64,000 bases of DNA from Actinomyces glycerinitolerans (GCF_900098745.1 NZ_FQTT01000010.1:1-64000), one strand, 5' to 3'. Shown: positions 22,243 to 34,766, numbered from the stretch's first letter. Made by a program: numbers and translations. Notes: a model not told the origin generated them from the sequence alone.

Positions 22243-23928
22243 GTGTCCGATCTGATCGTCCGTTGGGGCGGCCTGCGCGCCGTCATGGCGCTCGCCGGCA
22301 AGTTCTTGATCGTCGTGGTGCTGGGCCTGGTGGTCCCGCTGTACATCGCGGCGCCCTTCGGCGCTACGCACACCCCGGCGGTAGAGATCCACGATGAGGC
22401 CGAGGTGGTCGACGACGACGCCCTCCGGTCCGCCCTGGAGGGTGTCGGCTTCCGCCGCGACATCCGCCTGGCCGTGTTCACGACGGACGACGTCGACATC
22501 GAGTCCGGGTCCGACACCGTCTTCAACGACGCCGTCCTCGGCTACGCGCTGAATCGGCAGCCGTCGTGGATCTCCACCGCGGACCCCGACGTCTGGGCCG
22601 ACGGGCTGGTGATACTCGCGGTGTCCCCGCAGGGGCGGTGGGTCGGCTGCTACTTCGGCGAGGACGTCAAGGTCGGCAAGTACACCGAGGGAAAGATCCA
22701 GGACGCCGCGAGGGGCTCCTTCCGCATGTCGCAGTGGGAGGCCGGCCTGGAGGCCATGGCCCAGCGCACCGCCGAATCGCTCGGCAAACCCATCACCTCG
22801 GCGCGGGCGGCGGTACTCGTGACCTGCCTGAGCATTGCCGCCGCCCTCGCCCTGCTGGGACTGATCTTCTTCTGCCGCAACGCGGCGCGCGATTCCCTGC
22901 GGCAGGCCCGGCGGTGTTTCGCCCAAGTAACCGCGGACTACGACGCCACCCAGATCCGTGCCGGCACCGTCCCCGCCGACAACGCATACGGCGCCCAGGT
23001 GCTCGCCCGCTTCGCCTGGTTCGAGGAACGGTACGTGCAGTTGGTGCGTCTGTTCCGTGAGTTCGGCGAGCCCCGTGGGGCTCAGTGGTTCGCCCTGGGC
23101 TGCTTCAGGGATGCCGCGGAGTTGGAGGACAGGGCGAAGGAACTGGACCGGCTCGACGACGTCATAGCCGCGGCCTCTACCTTCCTCACCCTGGGCCCCG
23201 GCTGGGAGGAGGTGTGGGAGAACGAGCAGGGGCCGGTGCGCGAGGATCTCGGCTCCTACGCCGCGCTGTGCGCCTCCGTCGCCTTCAGCACGCAACGGGC
23301 CAAGGTGAGTTTCGATGTCGCGCCGGACCGCGATCTGGTCCGGGAACGCCGTGACCGGCTGGCGGCCATGACGAGCGAGCTGGTCTCCGGGGCCCTGACG
23401 CCGTTGGCGGCCCTGGACGAGCTCGACGCCATGGACTTGGACGTTCACCACCGCTGCGGCGACCTGGCCTGGCGGGCGCTGGCGGCGGACACCTCCAGTA
23501 CGGGCCGCAAGCGGCTGGCCCGCTATGAGAAGGACTACGCGCAAGGTAAGTACGCCGGCGAGAGCGCCGACTATCAGGGCCGGTGGTCCTCCTCGGCGCG
23601 CAGCGAGCGCCACCACTACGACCTGGCCACCACCATCCGCATCAACTCCAAGTCGGTGGGCCTGGACGCCCCGGGCCTGTACGACGCGGCTGTGCGCCGA
23701 TCAGGTGTCCATGACGCGGGGGCGTACGGCGCGAACTGGCCGTACTCGGGGTCCGGCGCCTCCGGCGTCGGCGCGGTGCCGCTGTTCTCCCGGCCCGTCG
23801 ACGGCCTGGTCACCGGCTACAGCAATATCGCATCCCCCTCGTCCGGTTCCTCCTCCGGCGGGTCCGGCTCCTCGAGCGGCTTCGGCGGCGGCAGCTTCTC
23901 CGGTTCCGGCTCCAGCTCTCACTTCTGA
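22243..23928 (+). CDS. DUF5129-like membrane protein, tandem copy 2
   Basis: A 561-residue paralogue of the preceding protein, with very similar DNA over most of the gene; long blocks such as that encoding PSWISTADPDVWADGLVILA are nearly unchanged. Same architecture: N-terminal helix, TPM-like region, second helix, long helical part and a Gly/Ser-rich end closing SGSGSSSHF. Divergence is concentrated in the helical half and in the tail, where this copy has an insertion around residues 470-505. A second in-frame GTG two codons upstream (22237) exists. The 41-base gap suggests one transcript. Confidence 0.82.
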   Translation: MSDLIVRWGGLRAVMALAGKFLIVVVLGLVVPLYIAAPFGATHTPAVEIHDEAEVVDDDALRSALEGVGFRRDIRLAVFTTDDVDIESGSDTVFNDAVLGYALNRQPSWISTADPDVWADGLVILAVSPQGRWVGCYFGEDVKVGKYTEGKIQDAARGSFRMSQWEAGLEAMAQRTAESLGKPITSARAAVLVTCLSIAAALALLGLIFFCRNAARDSLRQARRCFAQVTADYDATQIRAGTVPADNAYGAQVLARFAWFEERYVQLVRLFREFGEPRGAQWFALGCFRDAAELEDRAKELDRLDDVIAAASTFLTLGPGWEEVWENEQGPVREDLGSYAALCASVAFSTQRAKVSFDVAPDRDLVRERRDRLAAMTSELVSGALTPLAALDELDAMDLDVHHRCGDLAWRALAADTSSTGRKRLARYEKDYAQGKYAGESADYQGRWSSSARSERHHYDLATTIRINSKSVGLDAPGLYDAAVRRSGVHDAGAYGANWPYSGSGASGVGAVPLFSRPVDGLVTGYSNIASPSSGSSSGGSGSSSGFGGGSFSGSGSSSHF

Positions 23929-24069
23929 GGCGAACGACGGCGCTGTGCGGTCGGCCGGGGGCGCGTGGAGCCGGCCGCCTTTGGCGCAGGCGCAGTCGGC
24001 GACCGGCGGTTGCCTCGGCTCGCCGGGGTCGGCCGCCCGTGGCTGGTCCCACCCGGTAGGCTGGCGCGC

Positions 24070-24942
24070 ATGTCGAAGAAGAACCGCCAGCGGCGTCGCG
24101 ACGGCGACCGCAAGGCCGCCAAGAAGCAGCAGATCCCCTTCGTGGCTCGCCCCTTCGCCGGGCTGCCCGCCGAGCCGGACCTGGTGGCGATGATGCAGAT
24201 CATCCCCGCCGCCTCCATGACGGTGCGCCTGGACGCCGACCACGGCGGCCAGGAGGTCCAGCTGGTCACGCTCCTGCCCGAACTGGCCCGCTCCCTCAAG
24301 CGCGCCGACGGCCGGGTGCTCGTGGCCATGCAGACCACCGTCCGCTCCGGAGACGCCAGCCGAGACGTGGCCGCCGCCCTGCTGGAGGCGCTCGATCTCG
24401 AACCCGGCACCGGCCTCGCGCCCAGCGGCCTGCCCGAGCCGGGTGAGCGCCTCCAGGACATCCTCGACCCCGACTTCACCCCCAGCATCGACGTGCGCGA
24501 GTCCTTCGACTTCTGGCTCACCGCCGAGCAGGCCGAGGAACCCGAGGCGCTCCGGATCGTGGAGGACGCCAAGGAGGGGATCGCCCCCACCGTGCCGGTG
24601 CCCGGCGTCGAGCACGCCTACTGGTGCCGCATGAACGGCAAGGAGTTCGTCCGCTGGGTGCGCGGCGAGGACGAGGACGCCTTCTTCAACGCCTTCGCCC
24701 GCATCCACGCCGCCCGCGAGTCCGACCTGGAGGAGGGCGCCCGCTTCCTCGGCGCCTTCCGCGCCTGCGGCCTGGCCATCCCCGTGTGGGAGCTCGTGCC
24801 CGGCACCGAGGCCGAGGAACTCACCGAGCCCATGCGGGCCATGGCGCAGCGGCTCGAGGCCGCCCTCGCCGACGGCGCCCCGCTCGACGCCGAGGCCCGC
24901 CGCGCCAAGGCCGGCATCATCTCCCGCCAGGTGAACCTGTAG
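24070..24942 (+). CDS. DUF5926-like conserved actinobacterial protein
   Basis: A 290-residue cytosolic protein. It begins with a strongly basic stretch, MSKKNRQRRRDGDRKAAKKQ, which suggests nucleic-acid or ribosome contact, then an acidic globular part with PVPGVEHAYWCRMNGKEFVR and a helical C-terminus. I recognise it as resembling the DUF5926 family; function is unknown. ATG at 24070; the longer frame is Gly/Ala/Arg-rich without a ribosome site. It follows the DUF5129-like pair by 141 bases. Confidence 0.8.
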   Translation: MSKKNRQRRRDGDRKAAKKQQIPFVARPFAGLPAEPDLVAMMQIIPAASMTVRLDADHGGQEVQLVTLLPELARSLKRADGRVLVAMQTTVRSGDASRDVAAALLEALDLEPGTGLAPSGLPEPGERLQDILDPDFTPSIDVRESFDFWLTAEQAEEPEALRIVEDAKEGIAPTVPVPGVEHAYWCRMNGKEFVRWVRGEDEDAFFNAFARIHAARESDLEEGARFLGAFRACGLAIPVWELVPGTEAEELTEPMRAMAQRLEAALADGAPLDAEARRAKAGIISRQVNL

Positions 24943-25082
24943 GGCGATGGCACCCCGCCGGCCGGACGCCCCGCCGTCGTGAGGGCCGGCCGCAACGGCC
25001 GACGGCGCTCACGAGCCTGCGGCGGGGTGCCCAGAGCCGCGACGACTGGGCGTCAGCGCTTGCGCCGACGCCCGGCGTCGGG

Positions 25083-25964
25083 TCAGGCGTAGCGGCGGGC
25101 GAGTGCCACCGCCTGGGGCCCGTAGCCGCCCCCGAACAGGAACACGTGAATCATCAGCAGGTGCAACTGGTGCAGCCCCACACGCTCGCGCCAGCCATCC
25201 GCCAGCGGTGAGACCTCGTTGTAGCCGGCCACGATCCGCTCCAGATACGGCTGCCCGAACACGCCCAAGGCCGCCAGGTCGGTCTCCGCGTGCGCACCCT
25301 GGGCGAGCGGGTCGATCAGCACGCCCACGGTTCCGCCCGCCCCGCGGTCCGCGCCGGCGGGCGCCCAGTCGGCCACTTCCGCCGTCGGCACCCACAAGAC
25401 GTTGCCGGTCCACAGGTCGCCGTGCGTACGCGCCACGGCGACGGCGTCGCCCCGCTCGGCGGCGGCGTGGCGGATGAGGCGGGGCTGGGCGGAGTCGAAG
25501 TCGCCGTCGGCCAGGCGTGCGCAGACCCGCTCCAGCAGGGCGGCATCGGCGGCGGAGAGCGTGCCCGCATCCCGACCCGGCCGGATGTAGGGGGCGATGC
25601 GGTCCGCAGCGTAGAACTCACCCCAGCGGCGCGGCGTGCCGGACTCGGCCGTGTGCGGGCGCAGACGGATGTTGCTGCGCCCCATCTGGGTGCGCCCGTC
25701 CCAGCCGGGCGGGGCGCACCCGAAGGCCGGCGCCCCGGCGGCGTGGGTGACGGCCAGAGCCCGCCCGAAGGCCTCGGCCGCCGCCGGTGTCACCCGAGAA
25801 TCGGTGAGCCGCGGCTCCTCCAGCCAGCCGTCGCCGACGCGCGCGGGCACCACGCACGCGCCGCCGTCGGCCATGGCCTGGCCGAGCCAGGCCAGTCCCT
25901 GCGCCTCTAGACGGGTGGCACCGGGCAGATCGTCCTGCTTGCGGAATACGGGTCGGATACTCAC
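25083..25964 (-). CDS. Fructosamine kinase / aminoglycoside phosphotransferase-like protein
   Basis: A 293-residue protein kinase-like fold enzyme. The catalytic loop HGDLWTGN is at about 181-188 and the metal-binding Asp in VLIDPLAQGAHAETDLA follows, as in fructosamine-3-kinase family proteins, which phosphorylate ketoamines so that they decompose and proteins are deglycated. The N-terminal nucleotide lobe is short; the family Lys is not obvious. GTG start at 25964 with only a weak GGGCGG ahead. It ends 26 bases before the aldolase start region on the same strand, so the two are probably separately transcribed or read through from the aldolase. Confidence 0.82.
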   Translation of the reverse strand: MSIRPVFRKQDDLPGATRLEAQGLAWLGQAMADGGACVVPARVGDGWLEEPRLTDSRVTPAAAEAFGRALAVTHAAGAPAFGCAPPGWDGRTQMGRSNIRLRPHTAESGTPRRWGEFYAADRIAPYIRPGRDAGTLSAADAALLERVCARLADGDFDSAQPRLIRHAAAERGDAVAVARTHGDLWTGNVLWVPTAEVADWAPAGADRGAGGTVGVLIDPLAQGAHAETDLAALGVFGQPYLERIVAGYNEVSPLADGWRERVGLHQLHLLMIHVFLFGGGYGPQAVALARRYA

Positions 25965-25990
25965 CCGCCCAGCATTCCACGCGGTCGCGC

Positions 25991-26899
25991 TCAGGTGGTC
26001 GAGGCTCGGTACACCTCGGCGATCGAGGCCTCCAGAGCGGCGTCGAACTCCGCCTGGGTCTGCGAGACGTCCAGCCCCTCCAGCAGGGCGCGGGAGAAGC
26101 TGGCGATCAGGCCGCGGTTGCGGGCCAGGCGCCGGACGGCCTCGGCGCGGGTGTAACCGCCGGACAGGGCGGCCACACGGGCGACGCGCGGGTGGCGCAT
26201 GAGTGCGTGGTAGAAGTCGGTCACCGAGGGGATGGTCAGCTTGAGCACCACATCGCGGCCTTCAGGCAGATCGTCCAGGTGGGCGTTGAGCGAGGCGAGC
26301 AGGAGCAGCTCGATGCCGGTCTTGTCCGGCGCGTGGATGTCCACCTCGGGCTCGATGATGGGGGTGAGCCCGGCGTCGAGGATCTTCTCCGCGATCTCGA
26401 ACTGCTGATCGACGACGGCGGCGACGCCCTGCGTGTCGGCGTGCAGGATGACCGAGCGCATCTTCGTGCCGAAGACATGCTTGTCCACGGCCTTGGCCAG
26501 GGTGTCGTCCAGGCCCGGGATGGGCTTCATGACGCGGGCGCCGTGAGCCTCCTCGGCCAGGCCCTTGTCCACCTTCAGGAAGGGAACGATGCCCTTGACA
26601 TCCCACAGGTAGTCGGCGGTGGGGCGGCCCTCGACCTCGGAGTCGAGGGTGCGCTCGAACAGGATGGCGGCGAGGATCCGCTCGGAGGTGAAGGCGGGGC
26701 TGGTCATGACGCGGGTGCGCATGGCGTGGACCAGATCGAACATCTCCTCCTCGCTGCTCCACGCGTCGGGTTCGATGCCGTATGCCTTCAATGCGCGCGG
26801 GGTGGAGCCGCCGGACTGGTCGAGGGCGGCAATGAAGCCGGCGCCGTGCCGGATCCGGTCCATCTGGGTGCGGTGGTCGGGGCGCGATTGGGTGGGCAT
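25991..26899 (-). CDS. Class I fructose-bisphosphate aldolase
   Basis: A 302-residue Schiff-base aldolase splitting fructose 1,6-bisphosphate into two triose phosphates. Visible active-site pieces are AALDQSGGSTPRAL near the N-terminus (Asp about 27), the Lys in VPFLKVDKG (about 109), IEPEVD (about 182-187) and the Schiff-base Lys in VVLKLTIPS (about 220). ATG at 26899 with AGGAGG upstream; the much longer open frame is spurious. Expression is probably regulated through the palindrome overlapping its promoter. Confidence 0.93.
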   Translation of the reverse strand: MPTQSRPDHRTQMDRIRHGAGFIAALDQSGGSTPRALKAYGIEPDAWSSEEEMFDLVHAMRTRVMTSPAFTSERILAAILFERTLDSEVEGRPTADYLWDVKGIVPFLKVDKGLAEEAHGARVMKPIPGLDDTLAKAVDKHVFGTKMRSVILHADTQGVAAVVDQQFEIAEKILDAGLTPIIEPEVDIHAPDKTGIELLLLASLNAHLDDLPEGRDVVLKLTIPSVTDFYHALMRHPRVARVAALSGGYTRAEAVRRLARNRGLIASFSRALLEGLDVSQTQAEFDAALEASIAEVYRASTT

Positions 26900-26982
26900 G
26901 ATGTGCCTCCTGGCTGGATTGTGCGAGTGCTCGGGACGACGTTGTCGCGGCGTTGGCGGCTGGGCCAGCTCGGGCATAAACA

Positions 26983-27004
26983 ATTGTATGCGAGAACGGT
27001 TCTC
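26983..27004 (-). promoter_or_regulatory. Aldolase promoter with overlapping palindromic operator
   Basis: Read on the minus strand, TACAAT (26983-26988) makes a good -10 about 85 bases ahead of the aldolase start. Immediately upstream, GAGAACCGTTCTC (26992-27004) is a perfect palindrome filling the -10/-35 spacer, the classic place for a repressor to bind. The cognate regulator is not identified in the window. Confidence 0.5.
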
Positions 27005-27170
27005 ATAAAAAGAGTCGATTGCGGGCAATAGTGGTCGGCGCGGCACCGGCGGCGCGGCGGCGTGGTGCCGCGTTTGAGTCGGTCCGCCGGGACTCCGCCC
27101 CTGCCGACCCCGACGGCTTGCCGCGCCCGGCACCGCGCGCCGGGAGTGCCGGGCTGCCGTGCGACGTCGT

Positions 27171-27908
27171 CTAGGCCGCAGCCGACACGGTGCGGTCGGG
27201 TAGTACCTCGGCGGCGAAGATCTCCCCCGGATGTCCGAGCGCGCCGTCGCGCCCGCAAGCGCCCAGCGTGAACCAGATGGCCTCCACCGCGTCAGCCAGC
27301 TGCTCGCTTGCGGAGGATTGCTCGGAGTCCCGGGAGGCGCGCGCCGCACGCCGCCAAGCCAGATACTCGGCGGGCTCACCGTTGGGACCACCGAGAAGAT
27401 CTGGTGCGTGCTCCTCCGGGGTCTGTCGCACGGCGTCCTCGATGCCGTTCCACGCGCCCGTCGTGCTCTGGCTGCTCGCCCTGCCCCCCTGCGTGGGCTC
27501 CCAGTAGGCGCCCAGGGCGGACACGAGTCGCGGCACGGCTGGATCGGTGTTGATCCGACTCAGTCCGCGCCCGGCGGCGCGCGTGAGTCCGTGGGGAGCC
27601 AGGCTGAGGAAGTCGAAGACCGCGTCGTGCATGGACAACAGATCGAGGCGGGTCTCCGGGTAGGTACTGCCGGTATCACCCGGTTGCGGCGCCCACCGCC
27701 CGTACAGGTTCAGATTGCGCAGGCCCAGGACGATCTCGTACAGGCGGCCGAGCCCGACCGCGAGTGTGGTGGTCACCGAATCGCGGTTGACCTCCGACAG
27801 GCCGCCACTGCGCGCTACGCGTACTCCGGTGGCCAGCAAGTCGCGCACTACTGCCGATCGGTAGCGGAGCTCGAGGTCTTGCTGCCGGGAGAGCGCCGAG
27901 TTGAACAT
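27171..27908 (-). CDS. Hypothetical protein
   Basis: A 245-residue soluble, mostly helical protein that I do not recognise. It starts MFNSALSRQQDLELRYRSAV; the middle contains LYEIVLGLRNLNLYGRWAPQ and the C-terminal half is acidic and Gln/Ser-rich. No signal peptide, membrane segment or catalytic motif is seen. ATG at 27908; the longer frame upstream runs across the hairpin repeat and is less likely. Coding composition matches its neighbours. It stands alone between the aldolase gene and the lac locus. Confidence 0.65.
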   Translation of the reverse strand: MFNSALSRQQDLELRYRSAVVRDLLATGVRVARSGGLSEVNRDSVTTTLAVGLGRLYEIVLGLRNLNLYGRWAPQPGDTGSTYPETRLDLLSMHDAVFDFLSLAPHGLTRAAGRGLSRINTDPAVPRLVSALGAYWEPTQGGRASSQSTTGAWNGIEDAVRQTPEEHAPDLLGGPNGEPAEYLAWRRAARASRDSEQSSASEQLADAVEAIWFTLGACGRDGALGHPGEIFAAEVLPDRTVSAAA

Positions 27909-28053
27909 GACCCAAATGTTATCGGCCCGATGCGAAACCGTGGCGAGGCGCGCTGGGTGACGGCACGTTGGTGCGGGAGCAGTGCCGTGAACCGGCGCGG
28001 CGCCATGCACTTTGCGGCCCGACTCATGCGCTTTACGACCTTGGGGTACGAAA

Positions 28054-28094
28054 TACGACCCCGGGGTGGTCGTGAAACGCACCCCGGGGTCGTA
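28054..28094. terminator. Strong hairpin downstream of the lac symporter gene
   Basis: TACGACCCCGGGGTG (28054-28068) pairs perfectly with CACCCCGGGGTCGTA (28080-28094) around an 11-base loop, and partial copies of the arm (TTTACGACC-TTGGGG) occur just to the left. It lies about 40 bases past the stop of the leftward lacZ-symporter operon, so it is a plausible terminator, though without a clean T-run. Confidence 0.5.
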
Positions 28095-28131
28095 AATCGC
28101 AGGCTGAGTGGCACGACGACGGCGGCTACCC

Positions 28132-29570
28132 CTATGCCGGCTCCGCCGCGGCCTTTGCCCGGACCTCGCTGCCCTCCCGCAAACGATCGTTGGCGCGCTC
28201 CACGTCCAGCCGCGAGAGCAGGAACAGGATGATGCCGTTGACGATCGCCGGGATCCACAGGTACATGAAGTACAGCATGTTGATCGCCGAGTCGGGCTGG
28301 ACCGGCGCGTTGGCGATGTAACCGCTCGCGGCCAGCAGCCAGCCCGCGAGCGCTGTGCCGAGACCGCCGCCGATCTTCACCCCCAGCGAGGTGCAGGAGA
28401 ACATCAGTCCATCGATCCGCTTGCCCGAGCGCAGGAGGGTGTGCTCGGAGGCCTCCGCGATCAGCGCGTTGACCGTGCCCTGCAGTGGGCTCATTCCGAT
28501 GGAGGCGATCCCGGAGCAGATCAGCATCAGTGGCAGGCTGCCCGCGTAGGCCGCTGCGACCACCCCCAGCCGCCCGAGGACCGCGATGATGTAGCCGACG
28601 ATGTTCACCCGGTACATGCCGCCCACCCGGGACACCACCCAGGGGGTGGCCAGCAGGCCCGCGATCAGCGGGATGTTGATGGCCCAGGCGAACACACCCA
28701 ACAGGTTCGCGTTGCCCAGGATGTAGGTCATGAAGTAGATGCCCATGTTCAGCGTGGCGGTGAAGATCTGGGTCATCAGGAACACCACCAGGATGATCAG
28801 GTAGTACTTGTTGGCCAGCAGCAGCTGCATGGACTCCTTGAACGGGAGCTTCTCGTCGGCCCCGCCTGACGCTGCGGCGTCGGCGGCCGCGGCGCGGCGG
28901 GCGTCCTCGGTGGGCATGTCGGAGCGGTCGGCGAGCTCCTCGGGGGACAGCTCCCGCACGGACATCACCGACAGGGTGTTCACGGCCAGGCCGATGAGCG
29001 CGTAGATGATGGCGATCGTCCGCCAGCCCTCGGCGCCTCCACCCAGCAGCTCCACGCCCTTGACGGTGAAGGTCTGGATCAGCAGGCTGGTGCCGAAGGC
29101 GAACATGAAGCGGATGGAGCCCATCTGCACCCGCTCGGCGCTGTTCTTGGTGATCAGCGCGGTCAGCGAGGAGTAGGCGATGTTGTTGGCCGTGTAGAAC
29201 ACCGAGTTCAGCAGCGTGTAGGCGATGAAGAACCAGGCGTACTGGGCGGTCTCGCCCAGGCTGGGGGGAATGGCGAAGACGGCGATGATCATCGCCGCAC
29301 AGCCCACGAAGCCCCACAGCATCCAGGGGCGGGCCTTGCCCATACGGGTGCGGGTGCGGTCCAGCAGGGTGCCGAAGAGGATGTCGGAGAAGCCGTCGAA
29401 GAACTTCGACAGCATCATGAGCGTGCCGATCACGCCGGAGTTCAGCCCGACCGTGTCGGTCAGGTAGATCATGACGAACGCGGACAGCAGCGCGTACACC
29501 ACGTTCCCGGCCACGTCACCGGAGCCGTATCCGACCTTGTTGTACCACTTGAGGTACTTCTTCTCTTGCA

Positions 29571-29571
<1 letters not shown>
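28132..29571 (-). CDS. GPH family sugar:cation symporter (lactose/galactoside type)
   Basis: A 479-residue major-facilitator-like transporter of the glycoside-pentoside-hexuronide group (MelB/LacS type). About 12 hydrophobic helices; the conserved loop DRTRTRMGKARPWMLWG follows helix 2 and VGYGSGDVAGNVVYALLSAF forms helix 1. The central loop is Ala/acidic-rich, and there is no C-terminal EIIA-like domain as in streptococcal LacS. The ATG at 29571 overlaps the lacZ stop as TGATG, so translation is coupled. It likely imports lactose or another beta-galactoside for LacZ. Confidence 0.93.
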
Positions 29572-32876
<3,305 letters not shown>

Positions 32877-32928
32877 TCAGTAATTGGTGGGGTAACTCGA
32901 AGGTGTCATTGAGGAGGCGTACATCTGC

Positions 32929-32944
32929 TATGATGACGTTATCA
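32929..32944 (+). promoter_or_regulatory. lacI promoter -10 with overlapping operator
   Basis: TATGAT (32929-32934) is a good -10 for the rightward lacI gene, with a weak -35-like TCATTG 17 bases upstream. TGATGACGTTATCA (32931-32944) is a 14-base palindrome with one mismatched pair that overlaps it, consistent with autorepression. Transcription starting just after this point supports the GTG start at 33005, not the upstream ATGs. Confidence 0.5.
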
Positions 32945-33004
32945 CTGCCGTGGGCGTGGATTGGGCTGCCGCTTGCGCCCGGACGGGCTGCTAGGCTCAC
33001 GAAG

Positions 33005-34027
33005 GTGGCTGGGAGAAAACGCGATCGAGGTGCACCGTCGGTCGCCGACGTTGCCCGCCTGGCCGGCGTCTCCTCCCAGACCGTGTCCCGTGTCTCGGCC
33101 GGCGCCACGAACGTGCGCCCGGACACCCGGGAGCGGGTGCTGCATGCCATGCAGCAGCTCGGCTACGCGCCCAACCGTGCCGCCCAGGCCCTGCGCAGCG
33201 GATCCTTCAAGGCCATCGGTGTGCTCACCCAGCAGATCCTGCGCACCGGCGAGGCTCAGACCACTAATGGCGTGTTACAAGCCGCCTGGGAAGCCGGATA
33301 CACCGTGTCGATGGTGCAGGTGGACCGCCCCCAGTCCGAGGACATGGGGGCGGCCGTCCACCGGTTGGCCGCGCAGGCGGTGGACGGGCTCGTCGTCGTC
33401 CAGGCGGGGCGGGCGGGCCGTGAGCACCTGGCGCTGCCCGCCGGTATGCCGGTGGCCGTATCCGACTCGGCACTCGTGGGCTATTACCCGTCGGCGTCGG
33501 CCGATCAGGTCGGGGGTGTGCGCGCCGCGGTGGGACACCTGCTCCAGCTCGGGCACCGCACCGTCCATCACATCACCGGGCCGGCCGACTCGCAGTCGGC
33601 GCTGATCCGATCGGCCGCCTGGGCGTCCTGCTTGGAGGAGGCCGGCCGGGAGGTGCCCGAGGCCATCTCCGGTGACTGGGACGCCGCCGCGGGCTATGCC
33701 GCCGGGCGGAAGCTGGCCGCCGACCCGGAGGTGACGGCCGTGTTCTGCGCCAACGACGAGGTGGCCATCGGCCTGATCCGCTCCCTCCATGAGCAGGGGC
33801 GGCGCGTGCCCGAGGACGTGTCCGTGGTCGGCTTCGACGGGCTGGAGCTGGGCGAGTACTGCTTCCCACCGCTGACCACCATTCGCCAGGACTTCCACCG
33901 GGCGGGCGTGGAGATGGTCAACCTGGTCCTCGAGCAGGTGGCCTCCGGCGTGCAGGACGGCAGCAGGCGCATCGTCATCCCCACTGAGCTGGTTGTGCGC
34001 GGCTCCACCGCCCCGCCCGCTCGCTGA
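33005..34027 (+). CDS. LacI family transcriptional regulator (lac locus)
   Basis: A 340-residue repressor. HTH APSVADVARLAGVSSQTVSR is near the N-terminus, followed by hinge NVRPDTRERVLHAMQQLGYA and a sugar-sensing domain with VSVVGFDGLELGEYCFPPLT. I start at the GTG at 33005 because the putative promoter -10 lies at 32929-32934; upstream ATGs would precede the transcript. The ribosome site is weak (ACGAAG). It is divergent from lacZ-symporter, with matching operators in between, so repression of that operon is the likely role. Confidence 0.9.
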   Translation: MAGRKRDRGAPSVADVARLAGVSSQTVSRVSAGATNVRPDTRERVLHAMQQLGYAPNRAAQALRSGSFKAIGVLTQQILRTGEAQTTNGVLQAAWEAGYTVSMVQVDRPQSEDMGAAVHRLAAQAVDGLVVVQAGRAGREHLALPAGMPVAVSDSALVGYYPSASADQVGGVRAAVGHLLQLGHRTVHHITGPADSQSALIRSAAWASCLEEAGREVPEAISGDWDAAAGYAAGRKLAADPEVTAVFCANDEVAIGLIRSLHEQGRRVPEDVSVVGFDGLELGEYCFPPLTTIRQDFHRAGVEMVNLVLEQVASGVQDGSRRIVIPTELVVRGSTAPPAR

Positions 34028-34110
34028 CGTCCGGCTCCGGCCCCACTTCGCCTGCTTGGACCGCCGGGCTGCACTTGGACCGCCCCAGACGCGCTTGGTT
34101 TCCAAATCGG

Positions 34111-34531
34111 CCCTAGGTCCTATTGTGTAAGTGCTTGGGTGGCGGTGTGTGGCTGTTGAGCCGGTCAGTTGGACCGCTGTTCCCCCGTTGGACCCCTGTT
34201 CCCCGGTTGGACCGCTGTTCCCCGGTTGGACCGCTGTTCCCCCGTTGGACCGCTGTTCCCCCGTTGGACCCCTGTTCCCCCGTTGGACCGCCGTAGCCGC
34301 CGGTTACAGCGGTCCAACGGGGCGTGGGCGGTCCAACGGGGCGTGGGCGGTCCAACCGGGGCGGTGCAAGACCCACTCGCCCCCTTCGACGGGTGCACAC
34401 AGCCCACTCAAGCTGGGGCGCCGTAGCCACCAGATACGACGAACTCACCATCCGCTACCAGAACCAGACACCACCCACATCGCCAACACCGCCCCACCGG
34501 CACAAACGACTTACACAACACGACCTAGCCC
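34111..34531. repeat. Block bounded by imperfect terminal inverted repeats
   Basis: The left end (34111-34136) carries CTAGGTCCTATTGTGTAAGT. The right end (34505-34531), read in reverse complement, carries CTAGGTCGTGTTGTGTAAGT, so about 20 of 24 bases match. Between them lie the 19-base tandem array and some 150 bases of unrecognised DNA without a credible gene. The shape is that of a small non-autonomous element (MITE-like), but I see no clear target-site duplication. Confidence 0.55.
34168..34356. repeat. 19-base tandem repeats with inverted continuation
   Basis: Six full units of GTTGGACCGCTGTTCCCCC (1-2 substitutions each) run head to tail from 34168 to 34281, with a seventh partial unit to 34300. 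The strand sense then flips and GCGGTCCAAC recurs at 34309, 34328 and 34347, again spaced 19 bases. Related CTTGGACCGCC motifs, 19 bases apart, already occur at 34055 and 34074, outside the inverted-repeat ends. There are no spacers of unique sequence, so this is not a CRISPR array. Confidence 0.85.
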
Positions 34532-34766
34532 TCGCCGGTGACGGCCTTTGTGCCGAATTCGGAGCATCATTCCGTCCCACGGCGGGGCGTCCGGGCACAC
34601 ACCAGCCACACCCAACAATCGGAAGAGCCCCTAAAGCACCGTGCTCACACCGATGCTCCAAAGAAGTCACGTGGCGAAAGCGAACGTAGTTTCGGCGTCG
34701 GCCAGCCGCTGCGCCCGACGAAGAGGAAGCGGAGTCCGACGTCGTCATTGCGCTGGGGATGGAGAA
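34532..34766. other. Intergenic stretch 3' of the toxin gene
   Basis: About 235 bases between the right terminal inverted repeat and the toxin stop. I see no gene, tRNA or clear hairpin here. Open frames that cross it are continuations through the repeats. Confidence 0.4.

Noticed and set aside
24975..25082. Possible terminator between the DUF5926-like and kinase-like genes
   Set aside because: GC-rich text with short complementary runs but no convincing stem-loop or T-tract that I could define.
34168..34356. Possible CRISPR array
   Set aside because: The 19-base units are directly adjacent with no unique spacers, the array changes strand, and no cas genes are in the window.
34113..34451. 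Proteins with PTGEQ- or PLDRCSPVGP-type peptide repeats
   Set aside because: They are translations of the tandem DNA repeat in several frames and both strands; none has a ribosome site.
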